A DNA stretch of 7,679 nt, taken from the NCBI GenBank assembly GCA_900550855.1, contig URTQ01000072.1:1-7679 (forward strand), written 5' to 3'. Both the position numbers and the translations under genes were made by a program. Source of the stretch: an uncultured Eubacteriales bacterium (GTDB lineage Bacteria > Bacillota > Clostridia > Christensenellales > CAG-917). Positions 1-5,741 of the stretch are shown here, piece after piece. The notes under the pieces are model-generated. The model had not been told where the DNA came from and made no database searches. It saw only the letters and a list, made by a program, of their open reading frames with translations. Position 1 is the first letter of the stretch. Every line of letters begins with the position of its first letter.

Positions 1-159
1 TTTGATTGCCGGGCGCCCTCTTTCCTTGCTCTCTTTGGTTGCGGTAGAAGCAAGACCGACCATATCGTAGCCGGGCAATCCGCTGTTTATGTCCACTTCG
101 ACGTCGACTGCGTATCCCGTCAATCCGTCGAGAGCGTAACTTAGTATCTTTGCAAGCAT
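1..159 (-). CDS. comM: ComM/YifB-family Mg-chelatase-like AAA+ ATPase, N-terminal 53 residues (partial)
   Basis: The frame is open from an ATG at 159-157 to the window edge, giving 53 residues that begin MLAKILSYALDG. It matches the hallmark N-terminus of ComM/YifB proteins: a MLAK start, a G-Y-x-V-x-V-E-V-D-I-x-x-G-L-P stretch (about residues 15-29) and the following VGL...A-T-K-E-S-K-E-R segment. This is the S5-like fold that precedes the Mg-chelatase-type AAA+ domain. Known ComM is a hexameric helicase that promotes branch migration during natural transformation; many Firmicutes homologues are named YifB without direct functional proof. The ATPase domain lies outside the window, so Walker motifs cannot be checked. 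A good Shine-Dalgarno (AGGGGA, about 5 nt before ATG) supports this start. It has its own promoter candidate and is probably not functionally tied to the upstream signal-peptidase gene. The last residues seen (GRPAIK) differ slightly from the usual RVRAAIK. Confidence 0.87.
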   Translation of the reverse strand, partial: MLAKILSYALDGLTGYAVDVEVDINSGLPGYDMVGLASTATKESKERGRPAIK

Positions 160-191
160 ACTATCCCCTAATATATATATTTAGTTTTTTT

Positions 192-220
192 ATATTAGCA
201 TAGCGCACGCAAAAACGCAA
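192..220 (-). promoter_or_regulatory. Candidate promoter for comM
   Basis: On the minus strand a TTGCGT box (220-215) is followed after exactly 17 bp by TAATAT (197-192), preceded by TGC, so it has an extended -10 (TGn). The -35 is poor (3 of 6) and the -10 is 4 of 6, but the spacing, the extended -10 and the AT-rich stretch before the comM start make it plausible. It would give a leader of roughly 25 nt. Confidence 0.5.
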
Positions 221-227
221 TAAAATT

Positions 228-268
228 TATCGCGCCCCAAAACGCAAAGCGTGTATGTAAGCGCGATA
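228..268. repeat. Inverted repeat with inner hairpin between signal peptidase B and comM
   Basis: TATCGCGC (228-235) and GCGCGATA (261-268) are perfect 8-bp complements. The loop holds a second small hairpin, ACGC-AAA-GCGT (242-252). Read on the minus strand, the outer stem is followed by AATTTTATT, so it might serve as a weak terminator for the upstream gene, although the T run is broken. Otherwise it is a short palindromic element. Confidence 0.45.
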
Positions 269-331
269 TACTCGGTTAGATTCCGCAAAAAAATATTTTT
301 GAAGTTTTTTTTCTTAAAATACGATTAAAGA

Positions 332-355
332 CCGCAAAAGGCGGAAATTTTCCGC
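332..355 (-). terminator. Overlapping hairpins right after the signal peptidase B stop codon
   Basis: Directly after the TAA stop, minus-strand RNA can form either a GCGGAAA/TTTCCGC hairpin (355-341, one-base loop) or a CCGC-CTTTT-GCGG hairpin (344-332) followed by TCTTTAATCGTATTTT. The two share the bases at 341-344 and so exclude each other. The stem is short and the T run weak, so this is only a possible intrinsic terminator or attenuator. Confidence 0.35.
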
Positions 356-1153
356 TTAATTCTCTGTCAAATTGTCGTTATTATTGCCTTTTTCTTCGTC
401 TTTTCCGCCGTTGTCGGTGCGATTTGCGTTGCGATTATCTTCGTTTTCAGCACGATTACCTTCGCCGTTTTCTTCCTTTTCGGCTGCGTTTTCGGCGTTT
501 TCGGTTTCGTTCAAATAGTTTGCGAGCAACTTCTTTTTGTCCTCGTCGCTTATGTCCGCAATGCTTATTGCTTTGTCTTTTTCCTTCTCGCTTTCAAGGG
601 CAACTTTATCTTTGACAAATCCTGCGATTATCAGCGCAAACACCACGCAAAGCGGAATAACAACCACCACGACGTAGCCGTACCAGTGCTTCATAAAACG
701 GCGCAAACCGCCTATAAAAATCGACTTTTTGACGTATTTTGCCTTGACGTTTTCGGGTTTAAGTTCCCAACTGTCCGCCTCTTTTGCGTTGTCGCCTTTG
801 GTCTTGAAATACTTTACAGAGCCGTCTTCGTTTCTTGCGATTTCGATTATGCGGTGCGTTTCGTTATAGTTGCCGTTGGGTGCTTTGAAAGTGATTATAT
901 CCCCCTCTTGCAACTCGTTTACGTCCTCGACGGCTTTGCACATAATCACGTCGCCGGGTTCTATCGTGCCGCTCATACTGTCCGTCAGCACGTCGTACAT
1001 ATAGTAGCCGAAAATCTTGCTTTCGCCGCCGCTGTTTTTCTGTACGAGCATAACGGCAACAATAACGAACATAAACACGAAAATCAACGCCACGACAACA
1101 GTTGACGCGACGTTGTAAATTTTCTTTGCTTTGGATTGCTCGTTATTCTTCAT
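356..1153 (-). CDS. SipW-like (ER-type) signal peptidase I, copy B, with long polar C-terminal tail
   Basis: This 265-residue membrane protease should cleave signal peptides from exported proteins, with its active site outside the membrane. A first transmembrane helix spans about residues 13-37. The catalytic Ser is S59 in T-D-S-M, followed by the P-G-D box at 66-68. H100 (E-T-H-R-I) replaces the usual bacterial Lys general base, and D121 sits in K-G-D-N; the Ser/His/Asp set is typical of SipW/Sec11-type peptidases. A second helix spans about 157-180, so the last 85 residues should be cytoplasmic. That tail contains SIADISDEDKKKLL (197-210), also found in copy A, then an Asn/Glu-rich low-complexity end. 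An in-frame TTG lies 11 codons upstream; ATG at 1153 is preferred because the hydrophobic helix follows closely, though no strong Shine-Dalgarno supports either. It is the last gene of the presumed operon, 67 nt after the DUF2357 gene. SipW enzymes often have dedicated substrates; none is encoded here. Confidence 0.88.
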   Translation of the reverse strand: MKNNEQSKAKKIYNVASTVVVALIFVFMFVIVAVMLVQKNSGGESKIFGYYMYDVLTDSMSGTIEPGDVIMCKAVEDVNELQEGDIITFKAPNGNYNETHRIIEIARNEDGSVKYFKTKGDNAKEADSWELKPENVKAKYVKKSIFIGGLRRFMKHWYGYVVVVVIPLCVVFALIIAGFVKDKVALESEKEKDKAISIADISDEDKKKLLANYLNETENAENAAEKEENGEGNRAENEDNRNANRTDNGGKDEEKGNNNDNLTEN

Positions 1154-1163
1154 TCTTTGCCGT

Positions 1164-1235
1164 TTTATGCTCGCTCTTGCTTGCAATTACGCTTTATATT
1201 CGCTCTTGCGATTCCTCGTGTCAGTCTTGCGATTC
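1164..1235. repeat. Short direct repeats at the DUF2357 / signal peptidase B junction
   Basis: Two 17-nt copies starting TTTAT and ending CGCTCTTGC (1164-1180 and 1193-1209) match at 15 of 17 positions, 29 nt apart. An 11-nt exact repeat TCTTGCGATTC occurs at 1204-1214 and 1225-1235, overlapping the DUF2357 stop codon. They probably reflect local duplication. They occupy the space where the downstream ribosome binding site should be. Confidence 0.55.
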
Positions 1236-3857
1236 TTCGTCGTTTTTTGGCTTACGATTGTATTTGCGCTTTGGTTTTTGCTCGGTATCTGTATTTTTAA
1301 GAGTTACGCCTATGCCCCACGGCGCAATCTTTTCGTCGCTCTTGAAGTGTATGCCCATACCTTGCGTATCTTCGATTCTCGTGCCGACGTTTATACGCAA
1401 TTCCGACACGGGTTTGTTGGCTTTAACTTCCTCGTTCTTTGCCGAATTTCGAGCGGATTTCGAGGATTTTTCGGTGCGTTTTTGGACGTTTTCGACGTTT
1501 TCGACTGTGTTTTCAGCCGCTTTTTCTGCGGTATTTTCAACGTTTTCGACCGCATTTCCGCTCGCAATTTCGTCCGTATTCTCGACGGCTTGCTCTTGCT
1601 TGGGCTTACGGTTATACTTGCGCTTTGGCTTTGCCTGTTCGGTTTCGATTTTGCCGAGTTCGGCGTTTTCACCCCACGGCGTAACCTTATCCGCGCCCTT
1701 GACGTGTACGTCGCCGACTGCAACCTTCGTTTCGTCGACGGGTGCGAGATTAAGTTTTCTGCGCGGCTTTTCTTCTTCCGCCCACGTGTTTATTTCTTGC
1801 GCCTTTGCTATGCGCACTTTCCCCTTCTTTTGAGGCTTGGAAGCGGTGTTTTCCGCTTCGTAGACGGCGTTATCGACGTTTTGCGCTTCGGGCGCAACGT
1901 TTTGCGGCTCTTGCGCCGACGCGCTTTCTTGCTCGTTTACGGCGGGCAATACAACCTTTTGTTTCGCCTTTTGCGGCAAAATCTCGCCGTCTATGGGCAT
2001 AACGGAATCTATAGCGTCGAGTGCGTGGTCGATTCTCATATCTCTCGCCGCTTTCTCTTTACGCGCTTTTTCCATCTCGTCGATGGATTTGTTTATGTTT
2101 TCGGTGTTTTTGTCCTCTAATTCGAGGTTTTCGCGCTTGTCGAACTTGATTGCTTCCTTGCGCTTTGCTTCTTCCTCTATGCGCTTCTTCTCTTGAATCT
2201 TCGCTTTTTGGAAACTGAACGGGTCCATACCGAAGTATGCCGAATCGGTTGCGGAATCCGCGTTTCTTTCGAGTTCTTCACGCTGTTTTCTGAACGCTTC
2301 GGCACGCTTTCTGATGTCCTCTCTGCGACGGCGTATGCGCTCTTGTCTGTCGCGCTCGTCGAGTTCTTCTTGCTTGATTCTGCGATAGGACGTAAGGCAA
2401 CGGTCGATTGCGTCGCGTGCCTTGATGATTTCCTCTTGCTTAATCTTATCGTCGTCGGGACGTTTGAATATCTTGCGGACTTCGAACAAGTGCTGATCGA
2501 ATTTTTCCGCGTCGGGTTCGAGATCGACTTCTTCCTGATCAGCTTTTGGCGGCATTTCTTTAAAACGCTCAACCTCGACGGGATGTTCTACGACGACCTC
2601 TTTTTCGATTTCTTGCGGCTTCTCAACCTCTTTTTCTATCTCTTTTTCTTCGATTTCGGGCGGAATTTCAGGCTCTTGTTCTTCGGGTTGTTCCTCTTGC
2701 TGCTCGGGCGGCGTTTCGGGCTCGGATTCGGGCGGAATTTCCTTTTCCGCTTCCTCGTTTTCCTCTGGCTTCACTTCCTCGACGTTCTCTTTTTCGTCTT
2801 CGTTTTCCTTTTCGTCGTCGAGTTTTTGAGAGTATTCGTCGCGGTCGATTTTGTCCTTTTCAAAGTCCATTTTACCTACGCGCAAGAAGTCGGCAAACTC
2901 TTTGTCTTCCATATCCATATCCGACTCGCACTGGTCGTACAAACTCTCGAAAACCATTGTGTTGAGAGTTATCATACTGTTGAGTCTTTGCGCGCTTTCG
3001 TCGTCGATGTCGTAGTCCTCGACTTCGTCGGACGTCGAAAAACCTGCCGATTGCTGATACGTTTCGATAAACTGCCAAAGAGTAAGCGCTTTTTTGAAGT
3101 TAGGCTCTTTCAAAATGACGTTCGTACGCATAATAGGCGGGCGAACGGGCGCAGAATTGCGCATAGATTTTGCAAATGACGAAGACAAAAAGTCGGTTAT
3201 AATGCGGTCGATTTTTGCGACTCGCTCGATTTTGGTGAGCGTGTCGGGGTCGAGGCGCATAACCTCGTCGAAACTTAATTGAGCAAAATATTCCGTTCTG
3301 TACGTTATCTTTTTGCTCGGAAGATTGAACCTCGATTCGATGTCGAGTTCGAGAACGTCCTGCGTTGCCGACGCCTTTTTAATCTTGTCGTAACGCATAG
3401 TGACGAAGTCTTTGAGTTTGAGAAGAAGCGTGTAAATAAAGCGGTTTTCGTAAATCTCGAAGGATTCCTCTTTTGTGATATTGAGGATTTTTGACGGCGT
3501 GACGTCCCCCGTTTTTTCGTCCACTTTCGAAATCATATTCGTGTGCTGGGCAAGGAATTTGACGGATTCCGTCGAGATACTTCTTGCAAGCGACACGTCC
3601 ACGATGTCTTCTTCCTGAACGATAAATTTTCTCGGGTTACGCACGATTGTATCGAGGTTTGGCAAAATGCCCTCGATGGTGTCAATCCAGTCTATCGAGA
3701 TATCTTGAACGAGACGTTTTTTTGCGAGTTTGAAACTTGACGCGCCTTTATCCACGCGTTTTTTGAATTGCTCATAAAAGCCCTCTTTGTTGAGGACGGA
3801 AACAATCTTATCGGCGTACTGTCTGTACACTTCTCTCGTAATCTTGTTGTCTGCCAT
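1221..3857 (-). CDS. DUF2357-type (McrC-associated) protein without visible nuclease; acidic linker, coiled coil, repeated basic tail
   Basis: This 878-residue protein has no signal peptide or membrane helix. Residues ~45-340 resemble DUF2357, the all-alpha region before the PD-(D/E)XK nuclease (DUF524) in McrBC-related proteins. Recognisable parts are the L-P-x-L-D-T-I-V-R-N-P-R segment (66-76), the E-E-D-I-V-D-V-x-x-A-R stretch (82-92), Y-E-N-R-F-I-Y (136-142) and L-K-E-P-N-F-K-K-A-L-T-L-W-Q (249-262). After that point I see no nuclease core. Instead come a Glu/Pro-rich linker (345-445), a highly charged helical, probably coiled-coil region (455-615), and a disordered tail with three copies of a W-(G/A)...KP(K/R)RK motif (681-703, 717-753, 836-871). 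The gene follows the McrB-like ATPase, a classical McrB/McrC order, so the two likely form a complex. ATG at 3857 is the first sensible start; no clear Shine-Dalgarno precedes it. The family call is from remembered motif patterns and is moderately sure. The role is unknown: adaptor or scaffold is an inference. Confidence 0.72.
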   Translation of the reverse strand: MADNKITREVYRQYADKIVSVLNKEGFYEQFKKRVDKGASSFKLAKKRLVQDISIDWIDTIEGILPNLDTIVRNPRKFIVQEEDIVDVSLARSISTESVKFLAQHTNMISKVDEKTGDVTPSKILNITKEESFEIYENRFIYTLLLKLKDFVTMRYDKIKKASATQDVLELDIESRFNLPSKKITYRTEYFAQLSFDEVMRLDPDTLTKIERVAKIDRIITDFLSSSFAKSMRNSAPVRPPIMRTNVILKEPNFKKALTLWQFIETYQQSAGFSTSDEVEDYDIDDESAQRLNSMITLNTMVFESLYDQCESDMDMEDKEFADFLRVGKMDFEKDKIDRDEYSQKLDDEKENEDEKENVEEVKPEENEEAEKEIPPESEPETPPEQQEEQPEEQEPEIPPEIEEKEIEKEVEKPQEIEKEVVVEHPVEVERFKEMPPKADQEEVDLEPDAEKFDQHLFEVRKIFKRPDDDKIKQEEIIKARDAIDRCLTSYRRIKQEELDERDRQERIRRRREDIRKRAEAFRKQREELERNADSATDSAYFGMDPFSFQKAKIQEKKRIEEEAKRKEAIKFDKRENLELEDKNTENINKSIDEMEKARKEKAARDMRIDHALDAIDSVMPIDGEILPQKAKQKVVLPAVNEQESASAQEPQNVAPEAQNVDNAVYEAENTASKPQKKGKVRIAKAQEINTWAEEEKPRRKLNLAPVDETKVAVGDVHVKGADKVTPWGENAELGKIETEQAKPKRKYNRKPKQEQAVENTDEIASGNAVENVENTAEKAAENTVENVENVQKRTEKSSKSARNSAKNEEVKANKPVSELRINVGTRIEDTQGMGIHFKSDEKIAPWGIGVTLKNTDTEQKPKRKYNRKPKNDEESQD
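1245..1817 (-). repeat. Three coding repeats (W-G ... KPKRKYNRKPK module) in the tail of the DUF2357 protein
   Basis: Copies encode residues 836-871 (1245-1352), 717-753 (1599-1709) and a shorter, more diverged 681-703 (1749-1817). Each has a beta-like hydrophobic stretch (VRIAK, VHVKG or IHFKS), then (I/V)-x-(P/T)-W-(G/A), then a basic block: KPRRKLN in the oldest-looking copy and exactly KPKRKYNRKPK in the other two. The two better copies also share T-E-Q just before the basic block. Between them lies Asn/Glu/Val-rich low complexity. The repeats look like multivalent short linear binding motifs; the partner is unknown. Confidence 0.8.
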
Positions 3858-3881
3858 ACTTTTATGAGATTTATTTACGTT

Positions 3882-3916
3882 ATTCCACTCTAACGGATAG
3901 ATTGATAAGGTGGAAT
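3882..3916 (-). promoter_or_regulatory. 7-bp inverted repeat in the leader of the DUF2357 gene
   Basis: ATTCCAC (3882-3888) and GTGGAAT (3910-3916) are perfect complements around a 21-nt loop that holds a small TCTA-ACGGA-TAGA hairpin. It sits 25-59 nt before the DUF2357 start codon on the transcribed strand. It could be an operator-like site or an RNA hairpin affecting translation. No good sigma-A promoter was seen beside it. Confidence 0.4.
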
Positions 3917-3918
3917 TT

Positions 3919-4041
3919 TAAGACGTAGTATTTTGATGCTAGGCTAGGAAGTTGCGTTCGGATACAAGCCTAGCGTACTTGGCGTACGCGACTTGCAGCC
4001 GAACGTAACTGACAACGCATAGCGCAAAATAATGCGTCTTA
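3919..4041. repeat. ~123-nt long imperfect hairpin element between the ATPase and DUF2357 genes
   Basis: The ends are TAAGACG (3919-3925) and CGTCTTA (4035-4041), and the outer arms pair with a few mismatches (3919-3941 with 4020-4041). Inside, GTTGCGTTCGG (3951-3961) pairs with CCGAACGTAAC (3999-4009, one G-T pair), then CAAG with CTTG, then GCGTAC (3973-3978) with GTACGC (3984-3989) around TTGGC. An 8-bp pair GCTAGGCT/AGCCTAGC (3938-3945, 3967-3974) offers an alternative fold. The right end covers the stop codon of the ATPase gene. GAAT flanks both sides (3913-3916, 4042-4045), hinting at a target-site duplication, though the left copy is two bases away from the arm. It may be a MITE-like element, or an RNA structure that processes or attenuates the operon transcript. 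Confidence 0.65.
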
Positions 4042-5556
4042 GAATAGTTTCTTCAAGCGGTTGATATACTCTTTACTCTCTTGCATATTCTCTTCGCCGA
4101 AAAGTTCGCTCAAATACAAAATCAAGCCGTCAATTTCGTCACGAATGTAGGACAAGTTGAGCGATTCGAACTTACGGAATATCTTGTTACAAAGAACGTA
4201 GTCGAGTCCGTCGATTTCCGTGCCGCCGCAGCCGACGTAGGACGGAACGAACTCTTTGAGTTGCTTCACGATACGGTTTCCGAACGCGAGGCGGAAATGC
4301 TCGATAACGTAGTCGTCCAACATATTGACTTTGTCGAGAATGTCTTGCGACACCTTGTATATCTCTTGCGACTCTTTGAACATCGCTTCGAGGTGCTTGT
4401 AACTAATGAAGATGTTGTCCGCCCACGGCGCGTCGAACGGTACGCCCTTGCTGTTGATGTTGATAGGCATAGCACGGTCGTAAACCTTATCCGATATTGC
4501 AAACGTCGAGTCGTCGTTGTTTGCCGTGCCGATAAACCACATATTTTGCGGAAGTCTGAAACGACCTTTGTCGATATGTTTGGGGTCGTTGGGCCAGCCC
4601 GAAGGAACGAGGTCGACAATCCACTCGTCGCGTGACGGCATTTCGAGAATTGACAACATTTCCGCGAAATAGTACTCGACGCGCGCGATGTTCATTTCGT
4701 CGAGAACGGTGAGGTAAATTTGGTCGTTCCAAGTTGCCTCGTACATCTTTTTCAAAACTTCTGTTTCGTTGAAACGCTTCGTAAATTCGTTGAAGTATCC
4801 GAAAAGTTCGGTACGGTCACGCCAAGACGGTTGAACGGACGCTATCGTCGCGGGATTGTTGAGGAATATGCCCATTGCGTGCGGAAGCGAGGTTTTACCT
4901 GTACCGGATATACCTTGCAGAATCATAAGACGCGACGTCGACATACCTGCGATAAACAAGCGGATTATGCGCGGATTGTAGTAAAGGCGCATACGCGAGC
5001 AAGCGAAGTTGCGGAAACGGTCGCAAAGTTCGGGCAACGTGATTTCGTCGTCGTACACCGGCGGAACGTAATTCTCGTAGATTTTGTCGATTTCGGTGAG
5101 TTTGTAGAAGCGCGACTCGCCCGTGGGGGATTGTTCCTCTTTTTTCTCGCCGCCCTCGCCTTCTTCTTCGCCTTCGTAAGTGCCTATATCGCTCACGCGC
5201 ATACCGAGAATACGGTCTTTTTCTGCCGACATTTTGATGATTTGCTTTTTGAGATTCGCACATTCTTCAACGAGATCCTGCGGCAAAACTTTGGCTTTTT
5301 GAAGCCTTGCGAGTTTGCGTATGCCGAGCGCCGCCAACACGATTATGGCGACGATAGCCGCAACGATCAAAAGAATAAAAATGATTGCGACAGCCCACTC
5401 GCCTGCGCCGAAGTATTCGGTGTAATTCTTGAACGCGTCCGCATATCCTTCGTTGTAGAAAATATGCAGAATACCCCAAAAGATACTGCCGATACCTTTG
5501 TCGTAAAACGCGCCGAGAAAGGCTTTCAGAAATTCAAAAACTAAATTTATGTTCAT
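4039..5556 (-). CDS. Membrane-anchored McrB-like AAA+ ATPase
   Basis: This 505-residue protein has an N-terminal amphipathic/hydrophobic region (1-45), a clear transmembrane helix (~54-79), a helical charged linker with a Glu/Gly-rich loop (80-150), then an McrB-type AAA+ domain. Walker A is G-I-S-G-T-G-K-T (215-222). The McrB-like S-V-Q-P-S-W-R-D-R-T-E-L-F-G-Y-F-N runs 240-256. Walker B and the family signature L-D-E-M-N-I-A-R-V-E-Y-Y-F-A-E are at 285-299, the sensor region G-T-A-N-N-D-D at 343-349, and a likely arginine finger is R361. Canonical McrB GTPases carry M-N-x-x-D-R at the sensor position; here it aligns as A-N-N-D-D-S, so GTP use is doubtful and ATP likely. McrB normally has an N-terminal DNA-binding domain, not a membrane anchor. 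The gene follows signal peptidase A and precedes the DUF2357 gene, so it probably drives a complex with that protein at the membrane. The stop codon lies inside the long hairpin element. Shine-Dalgarno is weak. Confidence 0.88.
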   Translation of the reverse strand: MNINLVFEFLKAFLGAFYDKGIGSIFWGILHIFYNEGYADAFKNYTEYFGAGEWAVAIIFILLIVAAIVAIIVLAALGIRKLARLQKAKVLPQDLVEECANLKKQIIKMSAEKDRILGMRVSDIGTYEGEEEGEGGEKKEEQSPTGESRFYKLTEIDKIYENYVPPVYDDEITLPELCDRFRNFACSRMRLYYNPRIIRLFIAGMSTSRLMILQGISGTGKTSLPHAMGIFLNNPATIASVQPSWRDRTELFGYFNEFTKRFNETEVLKKMYEATWNDQIYLTVLDEMNIARVEYYFAEMLSILEMPSRDEWIVDLVPSGWPNDPKHIDKGRFRLPQNMWFIGTANNDDSTFAISDKVYDRAMPININSKGVPFDAPWADNIFISYKHLEAMFKESQEIYKVSQDILDKVNMLDDYVIEHFRLAFGNRIVKQLKEFVPSYVGCGGTEIDGLDYVLCNKIFRKFESLNLSYIRDEIDGLILYLSELFGEENMQESKEYINRLKKLF

Positions 5557-5575
5557 TGTATTGCTTTTCGTGGTT

Positions 5576-5683
5576 CGGACTACACAGCGTAGCCGACGTC
5601 CTCTCGGACGATTGCAAAGTCACGCTTAGATTTCCGTTTGCAATATATACAAAGTATATATGCAAAAATCCCGAAACTTTGCA
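5576..5683. repeat. Cluster of nested hairpins upstream of the ATPase gene
   Basis: Four stems lie in the 185-bp gap: CGG-a-CTAC/GTAG-CCG (5576-5595), CGTCC-TCTC-GGACG (5597-5610), and an 8-bp perfect pair TGCAAAGT/ACTTTGCA (5613-5620, 5676-5683) enclosing TTGCAATATATAC/GTATATATGCAA (5638-5650, 5654-5665; one base missing). The AT-rich inner palindrome could hold an internal promoter, but no correctly spaced -35/-10 pair was found. The structures sit in the leader of the ATPase gene on the transcribed strand. Confidence 0.55.
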
Positions 5684-5701
5684 TAAGGAAAATTCGATTC
5701 A

Positions 5702-5718
5702 CGCGCGAAAGCCGCGCG
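5702..5718 (-). terminator. GC-only hairpin after signal peptidase A (attenuator or weak terminator)
   Basis: CGCGCG-AAAGC-CGCGCG forms a strong 6-bp stem 23 nt beyond the stop of signal peptidase A on the minus strand. It is followed by GAATCGAATTTT, not a clean T run. It could slow polymerase or protect the 3' end of the first cistron. Termination is likely partial if the four genes are one operon. Confidence 0.35.
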
Positions 5719-5741
5719 CAAAACGCAACGATACCACCTTA

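Noticed and set aside
1131..3179. Plus-strand open frames opposite the DUF2357 gene
   Set aside because: Phe/Leu/Arg-rich translations are the antisense of Glu/Lys-rich codons; no motif or ribosome site.
198..4026. Shared 10-mer GCATAGCGCA at 198-207 and 4017-4026 as evidence of a common repeat family
   Set aside because: The match does not extend and a 10-mer of this composition may occur by chance in the window.
4720..5544. Plus-strand open frame (274 codons) opposite the ATPase gene
   Set aside because: It is antisense to the Walker A and transmembrane coding region, which is convincingly minus strand.
1221..5556. Classical McrBC type IV restriction system
   Set aside because: The ATPase is membrane anchored with an altered GTPase signature, no DNA-recognition domain is seen, and the partner shows no nuclease motif.
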